Of a stretch of 64,000 bases of DNA, positions 57,312-64,000 are shown in pieces. Each line of letters begins with the position of its first letter. The stretch's first letter is position 1. This DNA is from a virus. The notes below the pieces were generated by a model that saw only the letters and a program-made list of their open reading frames with translations, ran no database searches and was not told the origin of the DNA. A program made the translations under genes and the position numbers. The stretch covers positions 26,663-90,662 of the IMG/VR virus record IMGVR_UViG_3300008110_000020. One strand, 5' to 3'.

Positions 57312-59587
57312 TGGCAAATATCATACCAGGTGTACCAACGCCAAGTGATCCATCGTGTGCTCTTACCATTTGCGGTAGAATTATAGCACAAGTAGATTGC
57401 ATTAAGTATATAATGCAAGGTACATCCGCGTGTATTGATATTCAGTTTTTTGGTGCTGATGGTCAACCTCTTGACCTAGATCGTTTTTGCGAAATGCAAA
57501 TTCAATTAACGAATGAATTTGAATGCGTTGTTGCAAATTTTTGGTATCCTGGTGTTCCTACTGGATCAAAAGGATTTGATATTGAGATTTTACAATACAC
57601 TACAACAGGTGGTCATATTGTAAATAAGGGTCTTGTTAGAATATGCTTATCAACTAACTGTACATTAACTTCACCTGGTGCTGTTTCTGCAGAGATCATA
57701 TTAAAGGAATGTTTATTAACAGGTGAGCAAGGAATTTTAACTGGAGTACCTACACCAACCGGAGCGGATGGTGAAACGTTTGGCATTCCATGTTTACTAA
57801 TTGCAAATATTCTTAATTCAAAAATTGCAAAAAACGGTGGAGATAGCGGATGTTTTCCTGGATACATTCCACCTCAGCCTGGTAGTAGTGGTATAGGATA
57901 CGCAATAGGATCAACTGGAGCAACAGGTATTCACGGGGCAACTGGTGTGCAAGGTTTGGCTGGAGAAGGCTCAACTGGTGCAACAGGAACACAAGGATTT
58001 ACTGGTTCAACCGGATCGCAAGGTAATCAAGGATTTACTGGTTCAACTGGTGCAACAGGAACTCAAGGATTTACTGGTTCAACCGGATCGCAAGGTAATC
58101 AAGGATTTACTGGTTCAACCGGATCGCAAGGTAATCAAGGATTTATTGGTGCAACCGGTATAGGTGCAACCGGCCCCCAAGGTGCAGGTGGTACATTAGG
58201 TTATTGGGGTAGTTTTTGGAGTACACAAACACAAACCAATCCAACACCTAATGCCGTTAATGTAATGTCATTTAATAACACTGACCCAGATTCAAATGGT
58301 GTTTCTATTCAAAATAACACGGAACTAACATTTGCATATGAAGGTGTTTATAATATACAATTTTCTGCACAGGTTAATAGAATACTTGCCGCTCCTTTAG
58401 CGGCAGAGGTTGATATTTGGTTTGCAAAAAATGGAGTATCAATCCCTGACTCTAACACCATTTTGTTCATTTCAGGACCGAGCTCTGGGGCAAAGGATGT
58501 TGCTGCATGGAATTATCAACTAAAACTAAATGCAGGAGACTACATTGAACTCTATTGGTCATGTCCTAATACTGATATTGAACTTACGTACATACCCGTA
58601 ACATTTAGTCCTACTCGCCCAGCTGTACCATCTGTAATTTTAACTGCTCAACAAGTAACATATACGCAAAAAGGTGCAACCGGCGCAACTGGCACACAGG
58701 GCGATCCTGGTGCAACTGGAACCCAGGGTGATCCAGGTTTTATTGGAGCAACAGGTTTAGGTTCTACTGGCGCAACTGGTGCTCAAGGTGACCCAGGTCT
58801 AATTGGAGCAACTGGAATGGGTTTTATTGGAGCAACTGGAATGGGTTCTACTGGGGCCACTGGAACCCAAGGGGATCCGGGTCTAATTGGAGCAACTGGA
58901 ACAGGTTTTACTGGAGCCACTGGAACGGGTTTTACTGGAGCCACCGGTGCAACTGGCACATCCGGTTTAAACGGAATACCTGGCCCAACTGGTCCGCAAG
59001 GTTTTACTGGAGCAACTGGACTAATAGGATCAACTGGATTTATTGGATCAACTGGCCCACAGGCAAGTTCCAGCGCAGGCCTATTTTCACAGATAGCAAA
59101 CTCAACTCCAGTTACAGCCACTACAACGGAGTTGAGTATTTTAGGCAGTGGGGTTGGAACTTTATCTGTTCCTGCTAATGGATTTGCAGTAGGTGATAGT
59201 TTTACCGCAAATATGAGTGGTATTATGTCTGCCCAAAATGGTAATACACTTAGACTTAGAATTAAAAGTGGAAGTGTGGTTCTTGCAGATAGCGGGCCAT
59301 TAACTATGCCTGGTAGCGGTATAACTAACCAGGTGTGGAATCTAACAATAGATTTTACAATTAGAGCTATAGGTGGTGCTGGTACTGCTGGAATAGCAAC
59401 ATTAGGTCAAATGCATATTCTTAAACTTGCAAGCGGTTCACAAGAAGGTTTTGGTTTTAATACAATTAATACTACAACATTTGATACCACAACATCTAAT
59501 ACTCTGGATGTAACCGCACAGTGGTCTAGCAACAATGCAAATAATAGTATTTACACCGATATATTCGTGCTAACTAAAATTTATTAA
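57311..59587 (+). CDS. Collagen-like fibre protein with jelly-roll domains
   Basis: A 758-residue protein. Residues 1-185 form an N-terminal Cys-rich beta domain. Residues 200-290 and 460-590 are collagen-like G-x-y repeats, mostly GAT, GST, GFT and TQG/SQG triplets. Between them lies a C1q/TNF-like beta domain ([36 protein letters not shown]), and a second beta domain with [11 protein letters not shown] ends the protein. It should trimerise as a fibre or virion appendage. Phage collagen-like proteins are common on tail fibres. It lacks a TATATAAA element and is read from upstream. Confidence 0.85.
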   Translation: MANIIPGVPTPSDPSCALTICGRIIAQVDCIKYIMQGTSACIDIQFFGADGQPLDLDRFCEMQIQLTNEFECVVANFWYPGVPTGSKGFDIEILQYTTTGGHIVNKGLVRICLSTNCTLTSPGAVSAEIILKECLLTGEQGILTGVPTPTGADGETFGIPCLLIANILNSKIAKNGGDSGCFPGYIPPQPGSSGIGYAIGSTGATGIHGATGVQGLAGEGSTGATGTQGFTGSTGSQGNQGFTGSTGATGTQGFTGSTGSQGNQGFTGSTGSQGNQGFIGATGIGATGPQGAGGTLGYWGSFWSTQTQTNPTPNAVNVMSFNNTDPDSNGVSIQNNTELTFAYEGVYNIQFSAQVNRILAAPLAAEVDIWFAKNGVSIPDSNTILFISGPSSGAKDVAAWNYQLKLNAGDYIELYWSCPNTDIELTYIPVTFSPTRPAVPSVILTAQQVTYTQKGATGATGTQGDPGATGTQGDPGFIGATGLGSTGATGAQGDPGLIGATGMGFIGATGMGSTGATGTQGDPGLIGATGTGFTGATGTGFTGATGATGTSGLNGIPGPTGPQGFTGATGLIGSTGFIGSTGPQASSSAGLFSQIANSTPVTATTTELSILGSGVGTLSVPANGFAVGDSFTANMSGIMSAQNGNTLRLRIKSGSVVLADSGPLTMPGSGITNQVWNLTIDFTIRAIGGAGTAGIATLGQMHILKLASGSQEGFGFNTINTTTFDTTTSNTLDVTAQWSSNNANNSIYTDIFVLTKIY
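57975..58150 (+). repeat. Tandem DNA repeats in collagen-like coding region
   Basis: Units of 36 bases encoding [12 protein letters not shown] recur about three times with near identity, next to shorter related units. These can change length by recombination. Confidence 0.8.
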
Positions 59588-59682
59588 TATAGATGAATAA
59601 TTTTGAATGGAAAGGTGGTTGGTTAAATAGTATATTACGGATACACACAGATTTAATCTGAAATAAATATTAAAACTAAGTC

Positions 59683-60348
59683 ATGAAAAATAAACTCGTT
59701 CATTATTTTATCATAGGTATCTTTTGTAGTCTTTATTTCTTAGTAGCTACAATCTCTATGATTAACTCTGTTGCATTTTTTGACCTAGCTCATAATGGCA
59801 TTATGAACTGGGCTCTTGCTATTGGATTTGAATTGGGTGCAGCTGCTTCTCTTGCTGCTATTATTATCTTGGATAAGACAAATAAAACAATGGTATGGAC
59901 TCTATTCCTACTTTTAACCGGATTCCAAATGATGGCAAATTCATTTCATGCATTTGTAAATCTTGAAAACTATATGCCTTGGATAGAACTGTTTGGTCTT
60001 GAAGAGGAAGAGCCTATATTCCAAAAAAGAATTCTCTCAATTGTGAGTGGAGCCGTATTACCTATTGTGGCTCTAGGATTCATTAAATCATTGGTTGATT
60101 ATATTAGACCTGAAAAAACTGAGGAACCTCTACAGGCGGCAATTGAAAATAAACCGGCCGAGGTACCTACAGAACCACAAATAGAAGCCCTTACTGTAGT
60201 GGAAGAAAAAGTGGAAGCCTCATCTATCATAGGTGATTCAAAGGTAGGTCATGTTACCATAACACCTGAAGTCACTGAAACTAAAGAAGATGTAGTGGCG
60301 TCCAAACAAGAAATCTCCCCAGTTAAACATTACAATCCTAAGCCATAA
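59683..60348 (+). CDS. Membrane protein with cytoplasmic acidic tail
   Basis: A 221-residue protein with about four hydrophobic segments in the first 145 residues (YFIIGIFCSLYFLVATISMI, IMNWALAIGFELGAAASLAA, WTLFLLLTGFQMM, LSIVSGAVLPIVALGF) and a soluble Glu/Pro/Val-rich tail (residues 150-221). It sits upstream of PhoH and the endolysin. A holin or receptor-like role would fit, but the long tail is not typical of holins and no family is recognised. Confidence 0.65.
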   Translation: MKNKLVHYFIIGIFCSLYFLVATISMINSVAFFDLAHNGIMNWALAIGFELGAAASLAAIIILDKTNKTMVWTLFLLLTGFQMMANSFHAFVNLENYMPWIELFGLEEEEPIFQKRILSIVSGAVLPIVALGFIKSLVDYIRPEKTEEPLQAAIENKPAEVPTEPQIEALTVVEEKVEASSIIGDSKVGHVTITPEVTETKEDVVASKQEISPVKHYNPKP

Positions 60349-60390
60349 GTATATACTTATGAACTTATTAACTCAAAAAAATAAAAAGGT

Positions 60391-61104
60391 ATGCCAGCTA
60401 GAACCTATGATGATGAAGTGTTTCGTGAAAAACGAACTATAAAAAACCCAATAAAATTTAAGATACCTCTAAACGAAGAACAAAAATCTGCAAAAGATAT
60501 AATCTTAGCAAATACTATAACACTCCTTGCTGGTAAAGCAGGTAGTGGTAAAACGCTATTAGCATGTCAAATTGCCCTTGACGGTTTATTCCGTAGGCAT
60601 TTTGAAAAAGTAATTATTACAAGACCTACTGTATCAAAAGAAGAAATAGGATTCCTACCAGGTGATCTTCACCAAAAGATGGATCCATGGGTACAACCAA
60701 TTTATCAAAACATGTATCTTTTGTACGGTAAGGATAAAATAGATCCCTTTATTCAAAGTGGTCAAATTGAAATTGTGCCAGTTTCATTTATGAGAGGCCG
60801 AACATTTCTTGACTCGTGTGTTATTGTTGACGAAGCACAAAACGTTACCAATGAACAAATGGAAATGATTGTTACTAGGGTAGGTCTTCGTTCCAAAATG
60901 ATTATCTGTGGAGATGATGGCCAGGTTGACTTAAAGAATAAGAGTGACTCCGGCTTTAGATTTTTGTACAATTGCGCAAAGAAAATAAAGCATCTTGCTG
61001 CAATTACTCTATTTCAAAATCACAGAGATCCTATTGTTGATACTCTTATTGATATTTATGAAGAAGAGAATTTAAGAAGAAATGGCGGAAAGCCTAATAA
61101 ATAG
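60391..61104 (+). CDS. phoH: PhoH-like P-loop ATPase
   Basis: A 237-residue protein with Walker A GKAGSGKT at 48-55, the family segment RPTVSKEEIGFLPGDLHQKM and Walker B CVIVDEAQN, then ICGDDGQVDL. PhoH-like ATPases are widespread in aquatic phages and often taken as markers of them; the cellular role (possibly RNA-related) is unclear. It is 15 bases upstream of the endolysin. Confidence 0.92.
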   Translation: MPARTYDDEVFREKRTIKNPIKFKIPLNEEQKSAKDIILANTITLLAGKAGSGKTLLACQIALDGLFRRHFEKVIITRPTVSKEEIGFLPGDLHQKMDPWVQPIYQNMYLLYGKDKIDPFIQSGQIEIVPVSFMRGRTFLDSCVIVDEAQNVTNEQMEMIVTRVGLRSKMIICGDDGQVDLKNKSDSGFRFLYNCAKKIKHLAAITLFQNHRDPIVDTLIDIYEEENLRRNGGKPNK

Positions 61105-61119
61105 AAAAAATGAACCATT

Positions 61120-62001
61120 ATGATATTAAAGAAAGGCTCCAAGGGAAATGATGTTAAAGAATTACAAAGATTCCTTGGTATTAAAGATGACGGGAATTTT
61201 GGACCAGGAACTGAAGCCGCTGTTAAAAAATGGCAAGCCGCAAATGGTCTTACCGCTGATGGTATTGTGGGTCCTGCCACTTGGAACGCTATGGGTGTTG
61301 CTACTACTGATGCTTCGGAAAAAGTTTATACGACATCAAATGGATTAATAGTTAATCGCTATTATATGCCTACTGATGAATACCTGCCAGGTCCTATTAA
61401 ACCTGAATGGGTATTCCTTCACCATACCGCAGGATGGCATAATCCTTATAACACTATTGATAGCTGGGCAAAGGATACTCGTGGAAAAATCGCAACTGAA
61501 TTTGTTCTAGGAGGCCCTTCGGTTAGAGGTAATGACGATAAGTACGATGGTGTAATGGTCCAAGCATTTCCTGAAGGAAATTATGGATGGCACTTAGGTC
61601 AATGTGGATCTCAAAAAATGCATAAGAATTCAGTAGGAATTGAGGTATGTAATTTTGGGTATGTAGTAAATGGTAAAACATATGCAGGTACTCAAGTTAC
61701 ACAATCACAAACTGTTGAATTAGCAAAGCCGTTCCGTGGTCATAAAATATGGCATCGCTATTCAGACGCTCAAATTGAATCATTAAGACTTTGGATTCTT
61801 TGGATTGCTGAAAGAGACAACATTGATGTTAGATCAGGATTACCTGCTTTAATTAAGGAGAATGGTGCTGCCGCATTTGAATGGAATGAAGATGCTTATT
61901 ATGGTAAAGCCAAAGGACTTTGGACTCATACCAATACAAGAAAAGATAAAGTTGATATGTTCCCTCAGCAAGAATTGATGGATATGTTAACAAGCCTCTA
62001 A
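61120..62001 (+). CDS. Endolysin: peptidoglycan-binding plus N-acetylmuramoyl-L-alanine amidase
   Basis: A 293-residue protein. Residues 1-60 are a PG_binding_1 domain (GNDVKELQRFLGIKDDGNFG, DGIVGPATWNAMG). Residues 95-260 are an Amidase_2 domain with zinc ligands at HHTAG (His 101/102) and in HKIWHRYSD, and WHLGQCGSQKMHKNSVGIEV. It cleaves the bond between muramic acid and the stem peptide at the end of infection. No signal peptide is visible, so release depends on a holin. Confidence 0.92.
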   Translation: MILKKGSKGNDVKELQRFLGIKDDGNFGPGTEAAVKKWQAANGLTADGIVGPATWNAMGVATTDASEKVYTTSNGLIVNRYYMPTDEYLPGPIKPEWVFLHHTAGWHNPYNTIDSWAKDTRGKIATEFVLGGPSVRGNDDKYDGVMVQAFPEGNYGWHLGQCGSQKMHKNSVGIEVCNFGYVVNGKTYAGTQVTQSQTVELAKPFRGHKIWHRYSDAQIESLRLWILWIAERDNIDVRSGLPALIKENGAAAFEWNEDAYYGKAKGLWTHTNTRKDKVDMFPQQELMDMLTSL

Positions 62002-62018
62002 AAAATAGAAAATATGAA

Positions 62019-62162
62019 ATGGCAAAAGCTAAAGCCGGTGTAACAAATTCTTTCAAAAGTAAACCTAAGGTATGTAGACCTGGGGTTCAGGCTAAGACTA
62101 AACAGTCTAAGAATAAGAAATCAAAGAATTACGTTAAGCCATATAGAGGTCAAGGTCGCTGA
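62019..62162 (+). CDS. Small, very basic protein (47 residues)
   Basis: A 47-codon frame, MAKAKAGVTNSFKSKPKVC at the start and PYRGQGR at the end, nearly a third Lys/Arg. Proteins of this pattern are, to my memory, common in phages of Bacteroidota. DNA or RNA binding is likely from charge. It is preceded by AAAATAGAAAATATGAA and no Shine-Dalgarno sequence. Confidence 0.65.
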   Translation: MAKAKAGVTNSFKSKPKVCRPGVQAKTKQSKNKKSKNYVKPYRGQGR

Positions 62163-62209
62163 CTTATTGTCATAGACACTTTTGAGTTTTCATGAAATCC
62201 ATGACATTT

Positions 62210-62240
62210 TTTGTAGTGTTTTCTTAAAAATATAGTTTTG
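62210..62240 (+). promoter_or_regulatory. Bacteroidota-type promoter (TTTG-N19-TAGTTTTG)
   Basis: TTTG at 62210-62213, 19 bases, TAGTTTTG at 62233-62240. This is an exact fit to TTTG/TAnnTTTG, about 70 bases before the Hsp20 start. Confidence 0.75.
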
Positions 62241-62313
62241 CATGGTTTTTATAGTTATAATAAACAAATAGGGGAAACTCTATTATAATAAAAAACTAAA
62301 AAAAAATTAAGCT

Positions 62314-62676
62314 ATGTTTTATTACAATTCAAATCATTTTGATGATCTGCTAAAGGACACATTTAAAGATTGGCCTACATGGTCAACAACAGTAACTTCA
62401 TTAGGTAATCACTATTCAGAAAAAACTGATGATGGTTATAAGTTGGAAATTGCAGTACCTGGTTTAACTAAAGAAGACCTAAAGGTTAAGATCATCAAAG
62501 GCCGTCTTAATGTTATCTGTGAAAAAGAAAATCATTGGACTTCTGCTTTTGACAAAACATTTACTCTACCAGAAGATGCTGATGTTAAAAAAGTAAAGGC
62601 ATCTGTTGAGAATGGTATCTTATCAATTGTAGTTCCTATTGGTAAAGATCCTGAAAACATTATTGAAATTATTTGA
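62314..62676 (+). CDS. Hsp20 small heat-shock protein
   Basis: A 120-residue alpha-crystallin-domain protein. It has the DDGYKLEIAVPGLTKEDLKV strand region, NVICEKE, a FTLPEDADVKKVKASVENGI segment with the conserved NGIL and a C-terminal ENIIEII (I-x-I-like). Small heat-shock proteins occur in many aquatic T4-like phages and probably guard folding of virion proteins. It has the clearest host-type promoter in the window, with a long A-rich leader. Confidence 0.92.
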   Translation: MFYYNSNHFDDLLKDTFKDWPTWSTTVTSLGNHYSEKTDDGYKLEIAVPGLTKEDLKVKIIKGRLNVICEKENHWTSAFDKTFTLPEDADVKKVKASVENGILSIVVPIGKDPENIIEII

Positions 62677-62693
62677 AACAAGATAAGTAAACT

Positions 62694-62707
62694 TGTATAT
62701 AAATAAA
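62694..62707 (+). promoter_or_regulatory. Late-type promoter-like TATATAAATAAA
   Basis: TGTATATAAATAAA lies 11 bases before the ATG at 62719. Confidence 0.5.
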
Positions 62708-62718
62708 AAACAATAGAT

Positions 62719-62943
62719 ATGGAAAATCAAAATCCTCAGGAATTAACCCAAGCACAGGCAGTCAATGTTTTAATCCAGGCCGCTCGTATTGCACAGTCAA
62801 AAGGAGCATTCACGCTTGAAGATGCAGAATTAGTTTCTAAAGCAATTAAAGCGTTTGTACCGGTTAACCAAGAAAATGGCCAGGATCCTGTTATTAATGA
62901 AACTCAAGAAGAGACTATTCAACCGGTAGTAGAAAAAGCATAA
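62719..62943 (+). CDS. Small hypothetical helical protein (74 residues)
   Basis: A 74-residue protein with a conserved-looking helix-turn-helix-like core, LTQAQAVNVLIQAARIAQSK then GAFTLEDAELVSKAIKAF, and an acidic tail. Proteins with this core are frequent in phages of Bacteroidota, as far as I recall, but their role is unknown. It is followed by a strong terminator. Confidence 0.65.
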   Translation: MENQNPQELTQAQAVNVLIQAARIAQSKGAFTLEDAELVSKAIKAFVPVNQENGQDPVINETQEETIQPVVEKA

Positions 62944-62968
62944 GGTGGTTAAGATCTTAGTTTTGATC

Positions 62969-62999
62969 GAGGATCTGAGTAATCAGATCCTCTTTTTTT
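62969..62999 (+). terminator. Rho-independent terminator
   Basis: A perfect ten-base stem GAGGATCTGA/TCAGATCCTC with a GTAA loop is followed by seven T. Confidence 0.95.
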
Positions 63000-63034
63000 G
63001 CTTACAGATAAATAATAAAATTAAGAACCTGCAG

Positions 63035-64000
63035 ATGAAAAGGAGAATTCCTAAAATAATTGTTAACCCAACTAGAGTACAACCCAATAGGCCAATACAG
63101 GTTACAAACCAGGTACAACCACAAAGGCAAGTACCACAAATAAATAATGGACCTAGTGTACCTATAAATAAGAGAACAAGTTTTTCTGCAAAGAGTTCTA
63201 CAAGAGTTTTTATTCTAGGCGGTGGTCCTTCAATTAAAGATGTAAATCTTTCATTTCTAAATGGTGAAGATGTTATTTGTGTAAATAAGTCAATCGATCT
63301 GGTAAGAAATCCTACATTCTTTATCACAATGGATTATAGCTTTTTTGGCAAGGTTGGTGCACCTGTACAAAATATTACATCCAAGGCAAAGAGTAGCCAT
63401 TTTATAATTAATAAGGGACATAAGTATATCCAGGAGATAAATGGATCTTATGTTGATGTTAGGAATAACCTTAGGTATGCTGGGCTTGAACACTTTACAT
63501 CTATTATTGAGTCAGACGTTAGTACACATGATAGAACAGGGTTTGGTCTTTCTCTTAAGGAATTTTGTCATGGGGATAATAGTGGGTATTGTGCAATTCA
63601 ATTTGCAATCCTGGCGGGATATCGTGAAATCTACTTATTAGGATTTGATTTAGGAAATACTAATATTCATGCAGAAACTCATTTTCATGGAGCATATCCT
63701 AAAGTTCCATCAGAAACATTTAGACAAAGATTAGGTACATATACAGCAAATCTTGTAGCCTCTATCTCTAAATTATCTTCAAAGAGTTCAACCAAGATAA
63801 TGACAATGACACCTACTCCATTAGAGGCGGTGATACCTTTGGTAAAAACTGTGAGTGGTGTTGATAAAGTAGAACTACAAGAACCGCCTAAAGAAGTCAT
63901 TAACACAACATCTTCTCTATCTGATCTGGTAATTGTTGCATACTATACACTTAACACTCCGTATGAAGATGAAGCCAAAAAATTAATCAGATCTCTTAGT
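63035..64000 (+). CDS. DUF115-like protein plus start of a second domain, 3' end outside window
   Basis: A frame of 322 codons, open to the right edge. After a basic, Pro/Gln-rich leader of about 50 residues, it has RVFILGGGPSIKDVNLSFLN, NKSIDLVRNPTFFITMDYS, HGDNSGYCAIQFAILAGY and IYLLGFDLGN. This is the same layout as the minus-strand protein at 20769-21578. Near the edge a second domain begins (SDLVIVAYYTLNTPYEDEAK), resembling the start of a nucleotide-sugar transferase. It is probably a glycan-modifying enzyme, linked by function to the left-edge glycosyltransferases. Confidence 0.75.
   Translation, partial: MKRRIPKIIVNPTRVQPNRPIQVTNQVQPQRQVPQINNGPSVPINKRTSFSAKSSTRVFILGGGPSIKDVNLSFLNGEDVICVNKSIDLVRNPTFFITMDYSFFGKVGAPVQNITSKAKSSHFIINKGHKYIQEINGSYVDVRNNLRYAGLEHFTSIIESDVSTHDRTGFGLSLKEFCHGDNSGYCAIQFAILAGYREIYLLGFDLGNTNIHAETHFHGAYPKVPSETFRQRLGTYTANLVASISKLSSKSSTKIMTMTPTPLEAVIPLVKTVSGVDKVELQEPPKEVINTTSSLSDLVIVAYYTLNTPYEDEAKKLIRSLS

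Noticed and set aside
57975-58150. CRISPR-like array
   Set aside because: The repeats are in frame and encode G-x-y triplets; there are no unique spacers or cas genes.
58783-59121. A minus-strand proline/valine-rich frame
   Set aside because: It is the complement of the collagen-like repeats.
59593-59661. A 22-codon frame after the collagen-like gene
   Set aside because: Too short and without its own promoter or terminator; probably chance.

Overview
The window is a 64 kb, AT-rich, densely packed and almost entirely plus-strand segment of a T4-like contractile-tailed phage genome. The T4-type core is recognisable: uvsX, gp41, gp46/47, gp44, RNase H, gp39/52 topoisomerase, gp55, gp20/21/23, gp16/17, gp18/19 and gp26-like baseplate genes. 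Several features point to a Bacteroidota host. Shine-Dalgarno sequences are generally absent and starts have A-rich leaders. Six promoters have the Bacteroidota layout (TTTC or TTTG, 19 bases, then TATATTTG-like). The tmRNA tag begins GEE, as I recall tags from this phylum doing. PhoH, Hsp20, a collagen-like fibre and phage glycosyltransferases are common in aquatic T4-like phages. No phage species can be named from the sequence alone.

Layout: 1-1907 two glycosyltransferase segments joined across an A9 run; 1931-7917 recombination and replication (uvsX, gp41, gp47, gp46); 7942-20783 virion genes (gp15-like, gp55 sigma, gp4, gp53-like, portal, protease-scaffold fusion, major capsid, repeat-domain proteins); 20769-21578 the only minus-strand gene (DUF115-like); 21664-25418 clamp loader, RNase H and small replication-linked genes; 25443-40585 a second virion block (LamG-like protein, terminase pair with a GroES-like gene between them, sheath, tube, GIY-YIG-like gene, baseplate hub genes, PKD/LRR protein, tape measure); 40671-42296 exonuclease and small early genes; 42297-45897 a stable-RNA island with a tmRNA, 22 tRNAs covering all 20 amino acids, eight structured non-tRNA spacers and two small protein genes; 46181-49401 type II topoisomerase; 49441-54648 small genes, nucleotide metabolism (guanylate kinase-like, thymidylate kinase-like, a thymidylate-synthase-family enzyme with a dCMP-type Asn to Asp change), an ATP-grasp protein, a phosphoesterase-like protein and an ECF-like sigma factor; 55113-59587 nuclease, candidate internal head proteins and a collagen-like fibre; 59683-62943 membrane protein, PhoH, endolysin, Hsp20; 63035 to the edge, a second DUF115-like protein.

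Transcription seems to use three signals. Host-type promoters (TTTC/TTTG-N19-TATATTTG or close) sit before early or stable-RNA units. A TATATAAA element, usually preceded by AA or GA, lies before most virion genes and is the probable late promoter read with the gp55-like sigma. A CATATAAAAATAAA element lies a few bases before the starts of replication genes. The phage also encodes an ECF-like sigma factor.

The strongest unusual features are the tmRNA with a 24-codon tag, the complete 20-amino-acid tRNA set with interspersed structured RNAs and boxA-like leaders, a probable frameshift fusion of two glycosyltransferases, a set of proteins carrying T4-like capsid-targeting N-termini (one an ATP-grasp enzyme), and twin early promoters preceded by a covarying hairpin.
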